Below are positions 29,690 to 40,028 of a stretch of 64,000 nt of DNA, piece after piece; the stretch's first letter is position 1; every line of letters starts with the position of its first letter. The stretch is from Gilliamella bombicola. Lineage in GTDB: Bacteria > Pseudomonadota > Gammaproteobacteria > Enterobacterales > Orbaceae. The position numbers and the translations under genes are program-made. Below the pieces are notes generated by a model. The model made no database searches, was not told the DNA's origin, and worked only from the letters and a program-made list of their open reading frames with translations. The stretch covers positions 1 through 64,000 of the forward strand of contig NZ_FMAQ01000011.1 of NCBI RefSeq assembly GCF_900094945.1, in the 5' to 3' direction.

Positions 29690-29734
29690 ATTCAGATAAG
29701 AGGAAGCAATAGCTTTTTTAGATTATTAACAAAG

Positions 29735-29760
29735 AGCTCGCTTTTAGCGAGCTTATTTTG
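29735..29760 (+). terminator. yggS-yggT terminator
   Basis: The 7-bp stem AGCTCGC / GCGAGCT with a 5-nt loop is followed by TATTTTG. Confidence 0.7.
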
Positions 29761-29822
29761 ATCTAATAAAAATAAGTAAATAACTACAAACCTTTCCAAT
29801 ACTGGAAGTTACCCATAAAAAG

Positions 29823-29858
29823 CAGTCAGAAAAGATATTGATTTTATTTAAGTTTTTA
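29823..29858 (+). repeat. Dispersed repeat, copy 2 (solo)
   Basis: This is nearly identical to copy 1 at 457-500 from TCAGAAAA through the T-run. One frame ends Q-K-R-Y-stop at its 5' side, like copy 3. No adhesin gene is next to this copy; it sits in the 259-bp gap between the yggT terminator and the end of ycgN. It may mark a lost cassette. Confidence 0.6.
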
Positions 29859-29948
29859 TTCTGCTTTTTTAAGAGAAATCACATCATTGATATGCTAAAT
29901 TAAATCATATAAAGGCTAGTGAGCAATCTGAGGACACTATAACCATTT

Positions 29949-30371
29949 TTAGAGAATATGATCTTCCCAACAAATCACATCTTTTTCATAAACAATTCGA
30001 TTTTTAACAGAAATTTTTAGCTTGTGCATAAGCTTCTTATTACCTGTAATAAGTGGATGCCAATCGGGCAATCTCCCCGTTTCAGAAAAATAACGGTAAG
30101 TACAAGTTATAGGTAACCATTCAATGGTGAGAAGATTATCGCGAGTCAACTTGATACAATCAGGTTCGTAATCGAAGCGGTTATAATAATGCTTACACTG
30201 GCAAGTATTCGAATCTAGCAAATTGCAAGCTACGTTAGTATATAAGATTTCGTCGGTATCTTCGTCCATCAATTTATTTAAGCAACACTGACCACAACCA
30301 TCACAAAGTTGTTCCCATTCCTCATCACTCATCTGTTCTAGGGTTTTGTGCTCCCAAAATGGTTCAATCAT
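29949..30371 (-). CDS. ycgN: YcgN, UPF0260 cysteine-cluster protein
   Basis: The 140-residue protein has the C-D-G-C-G-Q-C-C motif (about 23-30) and further cysteines in C-N-L-L-D and C-Q-C-K-H. This pattern suggests an Fe-S or zinc site (YkgJ-like family). Its biochemical role is unknown. It overlaps ycgL by 4 nt (ATGA), so the two are translationally coupled, as their linkage in E. coli would suggest. Confidence 0.9.
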   Translation of the reverse strand: MIEPFWEHKTLEQMSDEEWEQLCDGCGQCCLNKLMDEDTDEILYTNVACNLLDSNTCQCKHYYNRFDYEPDCIKLTRDNLLTIEWLPITCTYRYFSETGRLPDWHPLITGNKKLMHKLKISVKNRIVYEKDVICWEDHIL

Positions 30372-30616
30372 ACTTTAAAATCATCTTCTTTTAACATTTG
30401 TAAGAAAAAACCATCAGTTTTAATTTTTTCTTCTATTTCATCAGAGCTACCAACAACAAAACGGCGTTTTCCATCAAGTAATACTTTCATGGTAAACACT
30501 GGAGTACCAAAAAGAGACATTATTTTTTCAGGAATAGCTGAAAAATCGTTTTCCTTATCCATATATAAATAACAATTTTCTTTTTTGGTACTTCGATAAA
30601 TATAACACCACATCAT
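30368..30616 (-). CDS. ycgL: YcgL-domain protein
   Basis: This 82-residue YcgL-type protein has [10 protein letters not shown] at the start, [10 protein letters not shown] and G-F-F-L-Q-M at the end. The family function is uncertain. It may start at either of two adjacent ATG codons. It leads the ycgL-ycgN pair. Confidence 0.88.
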   Translation of the reverse strand: MMWCYIYRSTKKENCYLYMDKENDFSAIPEKIMSLFGTPVFTMKVLLDGKRRFVVGSSDEIEEKIKTDGFFLQMLKEDDFKV

Positions 30617-30641
30617 AAAACAAAACCTTTACTTATTAATA

Positions 30642-31601
30642 TTATGTAAGACAATTCTGCAAATAAACACCAGCGCCAAACAACCCCGGATCTTCATGAG
30701 TTATCACATAAACAGGAACTTTTTTGACTAAATACGACATACGACCTTTATTTTCAAAAGCCTGTCTAAACGGTGATGCTTTAAAAAACTCAATAAAGCG
30801 AGGTACTATTCCCCCAGCAATATAAACACCACCTAGCGTATTAAGCATTAATGCTAAGTTACCGCCAAAACGCCCCATAAAAGTACAAAAATAGGTTAAA
30901 GTTTGCAAGCAAAGTGGACAACTATGTGATAAAGCTTTCTGTACAATAATGTCTGGCGTAATCTCTTCTACTGGTTGATTATTAATTTGTAATAGAGCTT
31001 GATAAATATTAACTATACCATTACCTGATAAAAATCGCTCAGTAGAAACACGTCCAAATTTTTTGCGCAGTTGCACTAAAATACGATCCTCATCATCACT
31101 TATCATCGGAAGTTCGGTATGTCCACCCTCTCCAGACAAACTAATCCAACGCTCACTGACTTTAATCAAATGTGACACACCAAGCCCTGTACCTGCGCCA
31201 TAAATAGCAATAGGATAATTTAAATCAGGTTCATCACCACCAATTTTTACAAGATCCTGTTTGGATAATTTAGGAATTGACATTGATACAGCAGTAAAAT
31301 CATTAATTACTTCAAGCTTAATCAGATTTAATTCTTTAATAAGTTCAGAACGTGAAAATGACAAATTATTATTGGTCATTTTGATCACATCACTATCATC
31401 AATCGGACAAGCAATAGCAATACAAGCCATTTCAACGATTATTGATTGAGATGCTAAATAGTTTTTAATTAATGTTAATAACACATCATCTTTTGCAATA
31501 AGTACTTTAGTAATTGCAGATAACTTATTAGTCTCTAAATTATAAAGTGCAAATCGTGCATTTGTTCCACCGATATCGGTGACTAGTGCATATTGATTCA
31601 T
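30642..31601 (-). CDS. glk: Glucokinase
   Basis: This enzyme phosphorylates glucose with ATP. The phosphate-binding D-I-G-G-T-N-A-R-F-A-L motif lies at residues 9-19, the second ATP site is A-I-Y-G-A-G-T-G-L-G, and G-E-G-G-H-T-E-L is the sugar-binding loop. The 319-residue length matches the E. coli-type Glk. It follows corA by about 180 bp, so it probably has its own promoter. Confidence 0.93.
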   Translation of the reverse strand: MNQYALVTDIGGTNARFALYNLETNKLSAITKVLIAKDDVLLTLIKNYLASQSIIVEMACIAIACPIDDSDVIKMTNNNLSFSRSELIKELNLIKLEVINDFTAVSMSIPKLSKQDLVKIGGDEPDLNYPIAIYGAGTGLGVSHLIKVSERWISLSGEGGHTELPMISDDEDRILVQLRKKFGRVSTERFLSGNGIVNIYQALLQINNQPVEEITPDIIVQKALSHSCPLCLQTLTYFCTFMGRFGGNLALMLNTLGGVYIAGGIVPRFIEFFKASPFRQAFENKGRMSYLVKKVPVYVITHEDPGLFGAGVYLQNCLT

Positions 31602-31782
31602 GTTATTTCCTTTGTGATAAATTAATTTTTATTTAAATAACAAGCTTTAACCATCAAGAGAAGAAAGCATAATAGCGAATATTATTAAATTCCGTTAATT
31701 ACCTTACAGATACGACAAAGGTAATTTCCGCTAAACGAGCAAAGTATTAACGGCTAAAGACAATAGGATTAAGTAAATAGAT

Positions 31783-32724
31783 CTATAACCACTTTTTCAG
31801 TTTAAAATAAATATAAGGAGCAACACCTGCTAGTAACATTAATAATAATGAAAATGGGTAACCATATTCCCATTTTAATTCGGGCATAAACTCAAAGTTC
31901 ATACCATAAGCAGACGCAACCACAGTTGGAGGTAAAAACACAACCGAAACAACCGAGAAAATTTTAATAATTCGGCTTTGTTCAATATTAATGAAACTGG
32001 TTGCCGCTTGCATCAAAAAGTTCACTTTCTGAAATAATGACTCATTATGAGGAACAAGTGACTCAATATCACGAATAACTTCACGCGCCTGTTCTAGTTG
32101 ATCTACTGGCATTTTTGCACGACGAACTAAATAGTTAACAGCACGTTGACTATCCATTAAACAAAGCCGTACTTTCCACGCAGTATCTTCAAGCTCTGCC
32201 AATGAGGTAATCGCTTCGTCATAATGTTCTTGCGCAGAACGATCCATAATAATTAAACTTAATTCTTCTAATTCACTATAAATATTTTCGATTTGATCTG
32301 CTAACTGCTCAACTTTGACTTCAAATAAGTCAAGTAACACTTCATAAGGATTGCCATCACTCATACTTTGATAGCGCGATCTCATACGATACAAACGAAA
32401 TGCAGGTAAATCACGTTCACGTAGTGTAAATAAACGTCCATTATGCACTGTAAAAGCTACAGTTGAGTTACCTGCACGATCTTCTGCGTCTTCATAAAAG
32501 AAAAATGAGTGAACATGTAGCCCTTCGTTATCTTCAAAAAAACGAGCTGACGCTTCGATATCATCTAGCTCAATACTGGTTGCTAAGTTTTGTCCTAAAT
32601 GTGTTAAAACAAAATCGCGATCGGCTTCTTCTGGTTCAATTAAATCAATCCAGGTCGCATTATTTATATCGCCTTCATTAATTTTTACTAATTGTTTGTT
32701 TTTTAGCCCAAACGCATTAATCAT
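31783..32724 (-). CDS. corA: Magnesium/cobalt transporter CorA
   Basis: The large cytoplasmic N-terminal domain is followed by two C-terminal membrane helices. The signature Y-G-M-N-F at the end of the first helix and the M-P-E-L-K-W loop form the pore entrance. It assembles as a homopentamer in the inner membrane and imports Mg2+. AGGAGG lies 4 nt before the ATG. Confidence 0.95.
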   Translation of the reverse strand: MINAFGLKNKQLVKINEGDINNATWIDLIEPEEADRDFVLTHLGQNLATSIELDDIEASARFFEDNEGLHVHSFFFYEDAEDRAGNSTVAFTVHNGRLFTLRERDLPAFRLYRMRSRYQSMSDGNPYEVLLDLFEVKVEQLADQIENIYSELEELSLIIMDRSAQEHYDEAITSLAELEDTAWKVRLCLMDSQRAVNYLVRRAKMPVDQLEQAREVIRDIESLVPHNESLFQKVNFLMQAATSFINIEQSRIIKIFSVVSVVFLPPTVVASAYGMNFEFMPELKWEYGYPFSLLLMLLAGVAPYIYFKLKKWL

Positions 32725-32943
32725 AAGGCCTCCTGTAGGGGAATAATCTTTTAGAACATAACATTAACAAATGTTTGGCATTATACCCGTTATAACAATA
32801 AATTCCTATGTCTAAGCCAATCTTTCTATATTTTTACAAAATGAGGGCAAAATTCCATTATTAAATTAAATTCGCTGATATTACTGCAGTCTCATGCTAC
32901 AATATGCGCCTTAAAATACTTATGCAATTTTTAGGAGTTAATA

Positions 32944-33462
32944 ATGGCCAATAGAGGAATAAATAAAGTCATTTTAGTCGGTAATTTAGGTCAAGATCCC
33001 GAAGTTCGTTACATGTCTAATGGTAATGCAGTTGCTAATTTTAGTATCGCAACATCAGAATCATGGAAAGATAAACAAACAGGCGAAACCCGAGATCGTA
33101 CTGAATGGCATCGTGTTGTCGTATTTGGTAAACTCGCTGAGATCGCAGGCGAGTATATAAAAAAAGGTACTCAAGTCTATCTTGAAGGACAACTTCAAAC
33201 GCGAAAATGGCAAGATCAATCAGGACAAGATCGCTACACGACAGAAGTTGTGATCAATCCAATTGGCGGTATTTTACAAATTTTAGGCTCCCGTAATAGC
33301 GGTGAAAGCATGGATGGCAGTTCACAAAACTGGGGGCAAAGTGCTAATAACACTTCATCTGCGCCAGCGTCTCAAGCTCGTCCTACAACACAAAACGCAC
33401 CGACACAACCTACAACTGCGCCAGAGCCTCCAATGGATTTTGATGACGATATTCCTTTCTAG
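32944..33462 (+). CDS. ssb: Single-stranded DNA-binding protein
   Basis: The N-terminal OB-fold (about residues 1-112, [15 protein letters not shown]) is followed by a Gln/Pro/Thr/Ser-rich linker and the acidic D-D-D-I-P-F tip that recruits repair proteins. The 172 residues are typical. TTAGGAG precedes the ATG. No uvrA neighbour is visible, unlike E. coli. Confidence 0.97.
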   Translation: MANRGINKVILVGNLGQDPEVRYMSNGNAVANFSIATSESWKDKQTGETRDRTEWHRVVVFGKLAEIAGEYIKKGTQVYLEGQLQTRKWQDQSGQDRYTTEVVINPIGGILQILGSRNSGESMDGSSQNWGQSANNTSSAPASQARPTTQNAPTQPTTAPEPPMDFDDDIPF

Positions 33463-33489
33463 GATCATCATTCATTTATTATACAATGT

Positions 33490-33508
33490 TGGGCGTTAAC
33501 TACGCCCA
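33490..33508 (+). terminator. Possible ssb terminator
   Basis: A 7-bp GC-rich stem (GGGCGT / ACGCCC plus one A-T pair) with a 5-nt loop lies 28 bp after ssb. The T-tail is weak. Confidence 0.45.
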
Positions 33509-33573
33509 CATATCATTTTCTATCTATTTCAATTATACTTAACTGAATTCTTGTCAAATCAAAAAATAAATCT

Positions 33574-34236
33574 ATGTTGGAACTTTTACAAGCTATCGGC
33601 TTTGGTTTAATTTTATTTATTCCATTAACAAATCCATTAACCACAGTAGTACTTTTATTAGGTCTATCGGGTGAGATGACCAATGAAGAACGTAATTACC
33701 AATCAAAACTAACTTGTATTTATGTATTTATGATTATGGTAGTATCGTTTTATTGTGGGCAATTGGTGATGAGTACGTTTGGTATATCGATTCCCGGATT
33801 ACGCATTGCTGGTGGTATGATTGTTGGCATTATTGGCTTTAGAATGTTATTTCCACAACAACCATCACATAAAAGCCTTGAAGCAGATGCAAAAAAGAAA
33901 GAGATCTCAAATAATATAGCTTTTGTTCCGCTCGCCATGCCAAGTACCGCTGGGCCAGGAACCATAGCAATGATCATCAGTATGTCCTCAACAGTAAAAA
34001 GTGGAGGCTATAACGTTTCAACTTGGGTTGTTTACACTGCCTCAATATTAGTGCCTCTATTGTTATCTATTATTCTTTGGTTTTGTATGCGCAGTGCTGG
34101 CAGTATAATGCGTTTTATGGGGAAAAGTGGCATTGAGGCCACTTCAAGAATTATGGGATTTTTATTAGTTTGTGTTGGTACACAATTTATAATCAATGGT
34201 GTTAAAGAGCTTATATTAAGCTTTCCTAATATTTAA
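33574..34236 (+). CDS. MarC-family integral membrane protein
   Basis: The 220-residue protein has about six hydrophobic helices with the family motifs [14 protein letters not shown] and [11 protein letters not shown]. MarC/YhgN/YchE proteins were once linked to antibiotic resistance, but their function is unresolved. The closest E. coli paralogue cannot be fixed by eye. It converges on the DUF2461 gene. Confidence 0.87.
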   Translation: MLELLQAIGFGLILFIPLTNPLTTVVLLLGLSGEMTNEERNYQSKLTCIYVFMIMVVSFYCGQLVMSTFGISIPGLRIAGGMIVGIIGFRMLFPQQPSHKSLEADAKKKEISNNIAFVPLAMPSTAGPGTIAMIISMSSTVKSGGYNVSTWVVYTASILVPLLLSIILWFCMRSAGSIMRFMGKSGIEATSRIMGFLLVCVGTQFIINGVKELILSFPNI

Positions 34237-34257
34237 TATAAAAAAAATTTAACAAAA

Positions 34258-34950
34258 CTAAAAGGTTGGTATGTTTTTAATCATTTCCACCCGCATCAAA
34301 TAATCATAAAGTGGAACTAGCTGCTTAAACCCTTTAGTCAATCTTTGGGGTAAATCACTATTTAACACGTCTTCAATATGATTGCTTGTCACCATAACCG
34401 CAAGATTTTTTCGGTTATACCATGTAGCTATTTTTGCATCTTGCTCTTTGATTAGTGGCCGTTTATAACTTTCACCAACAAGCTCAAATGGTTTTTTAAC
34501 ACAATGCGTCATTGCTAAAAATTTCTGAGTATCATTAAGGATTTCTTCTCGGAAGATATCCATCGTTTGTTTTGATGAACAATAATAACCAAGACCATAT
34601 TGATAGCTACTTGGGCTAATTTCAAAAAAATAAGCAGGTGCTTCTTTCCAATCTCGATTGGGTCTTTTAAAAGTCAGCCATAATCGACTACGATAAAGTG
34701 ATTTATCATTTGAAAAACGAGTATCTCGATGTATACGGGAAATAGTTTTACCAATAGCAGGGCGAGTTTCAAACCACTCATCAATTTTGAGCATTTCTGG
34801 TGTTAGTTGCTCAACCAAAAGTCTAAACGGCTTAACTAAATCGCTATCATAAATAGCACGATGTTGTTCAAACCATGGTTTACTATTATTTATCCAAGCA
34901 TCTTGCAAAAAATTAAGACCAGCTTGGGTAAAGCCGGTAAAATTAGCCAT
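34258..34950 (-). CDS. DUF2461 (TIGR02453-type) protein
   Basis: The 230-residue protein shows N-N-S-K-P-W-F-E-Q-H-R-A-I-Y near the N-terminus, I-S-R-I-H-R-D-T-R-F-S-N-D-K-S-L-Y and a Y-F-F-E-I-S-P segment. All are typical of the DUF2461 family, which has no established function. It starts 3 bp after kdsB, so it is probably the last gene of lpxK-ycaR-kdsB. Confidence 0.82.
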   Translation of the reverse strand: MANFTGFTQAGLNFLQDAWINNSKPWFEQHRAIYDSDLVKPFRLLVEQLTPEMLKIDEWFETRPAIGKTISRIHRDTRFSNDKSLYRSRLWLTFKRPNRDWKEAPAYFFEISPSSYQYGLGYYCSSKQTMDIFREEILNDTQKFLAMTHCVKKPFELVGESYKRPLIKEQDAKIATWYNRKNLAVMVTSNHIEDVLNSDLPQRLTKGFKQLVPLYDYLMRVEMIKNIPTF

Positions 34951-34953
34951 AGC

Positions 34954-35718
34954 TCAATCCTTAAATAGTGCCCTTACTTTTTCCAAATCTTCTTGTGTAT
35001 CAACACCAATTGCTGGCGATTGCTTTGCAACTGCAACATGTATTTTTTCGCCGTACCAAAGCACTCTAAGTTGTTCTAACATCTCAATTTGTTCAAGTGT
35101 AGATGGCGCCCAGTTGATATACTGACGAATGAAGCCAGCACGATAAGCATAAATACCAATATGACGAAGATAAAAATCACCAATACTGGATTGTTTTAAT
35201 AAATCAACCGATTTAGCAAATCGATCGCGTTCCCAAGGAATTGTAGCACGAGAAAAATAAAGTGCATAACCCTCTTTGTCGGTCACAACTTTAACCGCAC
35301 CGGTATTAAATGCCTCTTCAACAGAAGCAATTGGCACCGCTAATGTTGCCATTCCAGTTTTATATTGCACCAAGTTTTCAGCCACTTGATCAATAATAAC
35401 GGGTGGAATTAAAGGTTCATCCCCCTGTACATTAACAATGATTTCATCATTAGCAAACTGATAAGCATTAATGACCTCTGCTAACCTTTCAGTACCAGAA
35501 TTATGCTTGTCACTAGTAAGAATGACTTCACCGCCATACTCCTTGACTACATCAAAAACTTGCTGATGATCTGTTGCAATAATCACCCGATTGGCTGACG
35601 ATTTTTTTGCTTGCTCCATCACCCGAACAATCATAGGTTTACCATGAATATCCGCTAGAGGTTTAGCTGGCAAACGACTTGAAGCATACCTAGCAGGAAT
35701 AATAACCGAAAAATTCAT
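34954..35718 (-). CDS. kdsB: CMP-KDO synthetase
   Basis: KdsB activates KDO with CTP for transfer to lipid A. It shows the N-terminal nucleotide-binding [16 protein letters not shown] and N-V-Q-G-D-E-P-L-I. The 254-residue length is normal. It lies 17 bp after ycaR in an operon with lpxK. Confidence 0.96.
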   Translation of the reverse strand: MNFSVIIPARYASSRLPAKPLADIHGKPMIVRVMEQAKKSSANRVIIATDHQQVFDVVKEYGGEVILTSDKHNSGTERLAEVINAYQFANDEIIVNVQGDEPLIPPVIIDQVAENLVQYKTGMATLAVPIASVEEAFNTGAVKVVTDKEGYALYFSRATIPWERDRFAKSVDLLKQSSIGDFYLRHIGIYAYRAGFIRQYINWAPSTLEQIEMLEQLRVLWYGEKIHVAVAKQSPAIGVDTQEDLEKVRALFKD

Positions 35719-35735
35719 AATTAACGCCTTATATT

Positions 35736-35921
35736 TTATTCTTGAACAGACGATGATTGATTGAGTGGTTTTGCTTCACATTCAAGCAAAATGGGAATGT
35801 TATCTTTGATTGCATAAACCAGATTATCTGTTTGGCAAATTAACTGCTGATTGTTGGCATCATATTGTAGTTGCCCATGGCATTTAGGACAAGCAAGTGC
35901 GCTTAATAAGATTTCTTTCAT
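35736..35921 (-). CDS. ycaR: Trm112-like zinc protein YcaR
   Basis: The 61-residue protein has an N-terminal C-P-K-C-H motif and a single later cysteine, I-C-Q. UPF0434/Trm112 proteins usually stabilise methyltransferases or bind metal. The zinc knuckle is incomplete compared with four-cysteine Trm112. It lies 3 bp after lpxK and before kdsB, the same order as E. coli. Confidence 0.88.
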   Translation of the reverse strand: MKEILLSALACPKCHGQLQYDANNQQLICQTDNLVYAIKDNIPILLECEAKPLNQSSSVQE

Positions 35922-35924
35922 GTT

Positions 35925-36932
35925 TTATTCTCTTTGAGATTTTGTCTTAGCTAATAACAAACAGATCTGATCAACTGCCTCTACGGGTATTACCGCATCA
36001 ATGGGTAGATACCACCAATTTTTCTGGGCAAATTGCCTACATTTAACGGCGTCTTTTTCAGTCATTAAAAGTGTTTGTTCACTACTTGCGACATTGTTTA
36101 ACAACGGTAAAGTAAATTTTTGATGGTCAGCAAAAGAAACGGTTTTAACCACATCAATTTGCATGTTGATCAGCATATCGAAAAAACGTTTTGGATTACT
36201 AATACCCGCAATAGCATAAATATTTTGCAATGAAGATAATGCTTTTTTTTCTTTAGTTAGTAAATTTACTGCATATAGTGGCGTTAATTGCATGGTGTAG
36301 GTTTTATTTGGATACTGCTGAGCCAAATTATTTACGCTATCACCGTTTATAATAATCAGATCAACCGATTTTAATCGTCTTTTTCGCTCTCTCATTGGTC
36401 CTGCTGGCATCCACCATCCATTACCAAATAAACGTTTTCCATCAACCACTACTACTTCAATGTCGCGCGATAATGCATAATGTTGTAAACCATCATCGGT
36501 CAAAATGACATCTAACTCATACTGCTTTAATAATGCTTGAACAGCTTCAGCTCGGTGGGGTGATACAGCAACAGGCACATTAGTACGTTGAAAAATAAGT
36601 ACCGGCTCGTCACCAGCTTGTTCGGTTGTGGTTGTATTATCTAAAATAAGCGGATAGCTATCAGCCTTGCCACCATACCCTCGCGAAACAACGCCAACTT
36701 GTAATCCTTTTTGTTTTAACGATTCAATTAAACCCACAACCAGTGGTGTTTTGCCATTACCACCAACAGATAAGTTGCCAATAACAATAATAGGTACAGG
36801 GGAACGCCAAGATTTAAAAATACCTAATCGATACAAAGAGCGGCGAACAAAAGCAATCAAACCATATAATAAAGAAAATGGTATGAACAACCAAAATAAT
36901 CGATTTTTACCATACCACATTTTTTCAATCAT
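35925..36932 (-). CDS. lpxK: Tetraacyldisaccharide 4'-kinase
   Basis: LpxK phosphorylates the lipid A precursor to lipid IVA at the inner membrane. An N-terminal membrane-associated helix (about residues 12-32) precedes the P-loop G-N-L-S-V-G-G-N-G-K-T (52-62); D-D-G-L-Q-H follows. The 335 residues fit. In E. coli the lipid A flippase gene msbA lies directly upstream; here comEC is the neighbour, 101 bp away. Confidence 0.95.
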   Translation of the reverse strand: MIEKMWYGKNRLFWLFIPFSLLYGLIAFVRRSLYRLGIFKSWRSPVPIIVIGNLSVGGNGKTPLVVGLIESLKQKGLQVGVVSRGYGGKADSYPLILDNTTTTEQAGDEPVLIFQRTNVPVAVSPHRAEAVQALLKQYELDVILTDDGLQHYALSRDIEVVVVDGKRLFGNGWWMPAGPMRERKRRLKSVDLIIINGDSVNNLAQQYPNKTYTMQLTPLYAVNLLTKEKKALSSLQNIYAIAGISNPKRFFDMLINMQIDVVKTVSFADHQKFTLPLLNNVASSEQTLLMTEKDAVKCRQFAQKNWWYLPIDAVIPVEAVDQICLLLAKTKSQRE

Positions 36933-37033
36933 AACTTTAACATCACTTAATTACATTCAGTAAAATTGTCTTATCTTTTAATGTCGATATAACAATTATT
37001 AACATGGTTGCCTATAGCAAACGATAGCCTATT

Positions 37034-39343
37034 TTACTCATAAATTGGCAAACTACCAAACCAATCATGATACCATCTGGGTTTAATTTCGCCTCGCATG
37101 GTTTTTAACTTCCAAGTGTGTTTATCAAAAAATAGGCTTATTTGACCAGTTCTAGCTGTAACATAATAATCTAAGTGTAAATTTTGATACCTTGTTATTA
37201 CCTTATGGGATGGTAGTTTCCAGGGATTATAACGAGATGTAGACGCTAACGATTTTACCGCTTTAACGTGATTTAAAAAAGTATAACTTGATGAAGTAGT
37301 ACTACCATGATGCGGAATTTGTAAAATAGTAGAAGCTAACTGATTTCGATATTTTGTGACTAACTGATATTCCTGATTGCGCTCTAAGTCTCCTGTTAAT
37401 AATACGGAAAAGTGCCCATCAGTTACTTGTATTACACAAGAGTCCTCATTTTGTGCATATTCAACCAGTTTATTAGGCCACAATATATCAAATGTTAGCT
37501 CGTTCCAATTAACACGATTACCAGCTAAACATGGATAATCATTATTTAAATCAAAAGAGGAACTCATTAACCATGCCTTAGGGTAAATTTGTTGAAGCAA
37601 TTTCAAACCTCCAACATGATCATTATGTTGATGACTAATAATAACTCCTTGTACATTCAAATTATGCCATTGCAAAAAAGGTATAATAACCCTTTCCATA
37701 GCAGAACTTTTTCCCCAGTTGGCTCCTGTATCGTATAAAATAGCTGACGTTCCATCATGAATAACAATCGCCAATCCGTGACCAACATCAAGCATATCCA
37801 ATCGCCAACGATAATGCTGATGTTCAAAAAGTGGCGTGACTAATAACATAAAAATGACTAATAAAGTAATTCTAAAACAACGCCACGTTCCAGTACGTAT
37901 TATAATGACAACTAACCAGCCTAAAAAACTTAACCAATAAAAGTCTGAAGGTATGTTAAGCCACAATAAATTAAGCCAATTCAAACTGAAAAATAACAAT
38001 TCCAACGATTTATCAGCAACCATCCACCACCATAATGCAATATAAAAACAATCCATCAAAGTAAATGCCAACGCAAATAAAACAGCAGGGAAAGTGCATA
38101 ATGAAATAATAGGAATCGCAATTAAATTCGTTAAAATAGAAACCGCACTAACACCATGAAAAATAAAAAGTTCAATAGGTAGCAACAACAAGGTCAAACC
38201 CAATTGTAAATGCAATAACCTAACTATATACCAACGCTTTTTATGCTTTATTTCTTGAGGTATTGGTAACCATTCAAATAAAAAAATTAAGCTAATTACT
38301 GCGTAACAAGATAACCAAAAACTCTCAGATAAAATCATCAATGGATCAAACAACAATAACAACGCAATAATTCGATTAACTTTTTGCCATGCACTAATTT
38401 GATGTTTTTTGTAACGTAAATAGATCCAAATTGATAAAGCCAATATAGCACGTAATGTAGGCGGACTGAAACCAGTTAACCATGCGTAAAAAAGTGCGCA
38501 CAACCAACCAACGATAATCGGCACAAAAAAACAGATAAAACGCTTTGGAATAAAAAACAGAACAGTCTTAACAAAAAAACAACTAAGACCAAAAACCAAT
38601 AAAATATGCATACCCGATATTGCCATTAGATGGACAACACCTGTTTGCATCATCACAGTACGAAGCGAGTCATCTAATTGAGAACGATCTCCAAAAGCAA
38701 GGGCTAAGAGTATGCCTCGATAACTAAATAGATCAATGTAAGGTAGTGCCAAATCAATAATAGATTGTCTTAAATTAGACTTATCATCTAGCAGTTTGGC
38801 GTCAATTACTTTAGCTGATAATAAACTTCGGTTTGCTATCGAAAAGCGCTGACTATCAAATCCTCCTTCATTTAAATATCCATGCACAACTTTTGTTTTT
38901 AGTGTTAATTGCCAAATTTGCCCCGATTTTGGCATAGATAAATTATCCCAATAAACCGAGATCAGAATATCGTTAGAAAGCGTAACATCTGAAATAGAAA
39001 AAACAGAAAATGACATATAATAAGGTTCAATATCTGTTGTAGCTTGTCTAGTATTGATATTTTGGACCTTTGCTTTAACAACTAACGTTTTATCAATATA
39101 AGGCAAAATACTTGATAAATATTGCTTAGAATAAGCAGTAGACCACAAAATACCTAAAACAAACACAACAAAAATAGACAAATACCAGCGCAATTTAGCC
39201 GGAACAACCAATGCAAAAATAACCAAAATAATGGCAATAAAATACCACTGAAAATCAGACAATAAATGCGGCAAAAACAGTAATGGCAAACAACCTAATG
39301 AAAACATGATCGCCAATAAATCAAGAGAACAAAATTGTCGCAT
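37034..39343 (-). CDS. comEC: ComEC/Rec2-family DNA uptake channel (YcaI)
   Basis: This 769-residue membrane protein starts with transmembrane helices and an OB-like periplasmic segment. The competence domain with many helices follows (from about residue 210, G-D-R-S-Q-L and L-M-A-I-S-G-M-H). It ends with a metallo-beta-lactamase domain containing I-S-H-Q-H-N-D-H-V-G-G. ComEC transports single-stranded DNA across the inner membrane. With the PilT-like ATPase at 27416 it hints at natural competence, but no other competence genes are here. Confidence 0.92.
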   Translation of the reverse strand: MRQFCSLDLLAIMFSLGCLPLLFLPHLLSDFQWYFIAIILVIFALVVPAKLRWYLSIFVVFVLGILWSTAYSKQYLSSILPYIDKTLVVKAKVQNINTRQATTDIEPYYMSFSVFSISDVTLSNDILISVYWDNLSMPKSGQIWQLTLKTKVVHGYLNEGGFDSQRFSIANRSLLSAKVIDAKLLDDKSNLRQSIIDLALPYIDLFSYRGILLALAFGDRSQLDDSLRTVMMQTGVVHLMAISGMHILLVFGLSCFFVKTVLFFIPKRFICFFVPIIVGWLCALFYAWLTGFSPPTLRAILALSIWIYLRYKKHQISAWQKVNRIIALLLLFDPLMILSESFWLSCYAVISLIFLFEWLPIPQEIKHKKRWYIVRLLHLQLGLTLLLLPIELFIFHGVSAVSILTNLIAIPIISLCTFPAVLFALAFTLMDCFYIALWWWMVADKSLELLFFSLNWLNLLWLNIPSDFYWLSFLGWLVVIIIRTGTWRCFRITLLVIFMLLVTPLFEHQHYRWRLDMLDVGHGLAIVIHDGTSAILYDTGANWGKSSAMERVIIPFLQWHNLNVQGVIISHQHNDHVGGLKLLQQIYPKAWLMSSSFDLNNDYPCLAGNRVNWNELTFDILWPNKLVEYAQNEDSCVIQVTDGHFSVLLTGDLERNQEYQLVTKYRNQLASTILQIPHHGSTTSSSYTFLNHVKAVKSLASTSRYNPWKLPSHKVITRYQNLHLDYYVTARTGQISLFFDKHTWKLKTMRGEIKPRWYHDWFGSLPIYE

Positions 39344-39639
39344 CTACGCTCGCCATATTTATTAATAATAAAAAGCTAGCTTATCAATTGATATTATAAA
39401 AAAATAACTGAATTTGAATCTTTCGATCTGAGTTCCATTTTAACTATTAATCTTGATAATATTTACTGAAATTACAGGTAAAGGTTCAGAGATTGTTAAC
39501 GATGATAACTAACGAAACGTTGATTTGTTTTAACTAATGAATTATGGGGCATGAATAAAATGAGAGAAATTTAAGTTTTTAAAATAAAAAAGCCATTGAT
39601 TTGACTCAAAGGCTTTTAGCTAAGTATAGAATTTAAAGA
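39344..39639. other. Intergenic region ihfB / comEC
   Basis: About 296 bp lie between two minus-strand genes. It holds the ihfB terminator near 39587-39617 and presumably the comEC promoter. No ORF is supported. Confidence 0.5.
39587..39617 (-). terminator. ihfB terminator
   Basis: The stem AAAAGCC / GGCTTTT has an inner TTGA / TCAA pairing. On the minus strand it is followed by T6-A-T4. Confidence 0.75.
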
Positions 39640-39930
39640 CTATGCTTTTGCTGCATTATTTACTCTTTCACGTAGCTCTTTACCCGGTTTGAAGTGAGGA
39701 ATATATTTATGTTTAACTTCAACATTACCACCGGTTCTTGGATTTCTTGCTTTACGTGGTGCACGATAGTTTAAACTAAAACTACCAAAGCCTCGAATTT
39801 CTACACGATCGTTACTTTCCATAGCTAAAGCGATCTGCTCAATGATATCTCTAACTGAATCATCAACTAGTTGCATAGGAAGATGTGTCCGCCAGTTAAC
39901 AATTCGTTCTACTAAATCCGATCTGTTCAT
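39640..39930 (-). CDS. ihfB: Integration host factor beta subunit
   Basis: This 96-residue DNA-bending protein of the HU/IHF family has G-F-G-S-F-S-L, the R-x-P-R-x-G-R-N-P-like arm ([12 protein letters not shown]) and F-K-P-G-K-E-L-R. The ATG at 39930 is preferred over the GTG at 39936 because AGGAG lies 5 nt upstream of it. It follows rpsA as in E. coli. Confidence 0.95.
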   Translation of the reverse strand: MNRSDLVERIVNWRTHLPMQLVDDSVRDIIEQIALAMESNDRVEIRGFGSFSLNYRAPRKARNPRTGGNVEVKHKYIPHFKPGKELRERVNNAAKA

Positions 39931-39988
39931 GATCACTCCTAATTTATTTATGTGGTATGTAACTTCTTCATTTTATACCATAAAAGAA

Positions 39989-40008
39989 AAAGAGGGCAAG
40001 CCCTCTTT
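39989..40008 (-). terminator. rpsA terminator
   Basis: The stem AAAGAGGG / CCCTCTTT with loop CAAG is followed on the minus strand by T-rich sequence (TTCTTTTA). It may reduce readthrough from rpsA into ihfB. Confidence 0.75.
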
Positions 40009-40028
40009 ACTCTTTACATCGATATTTT

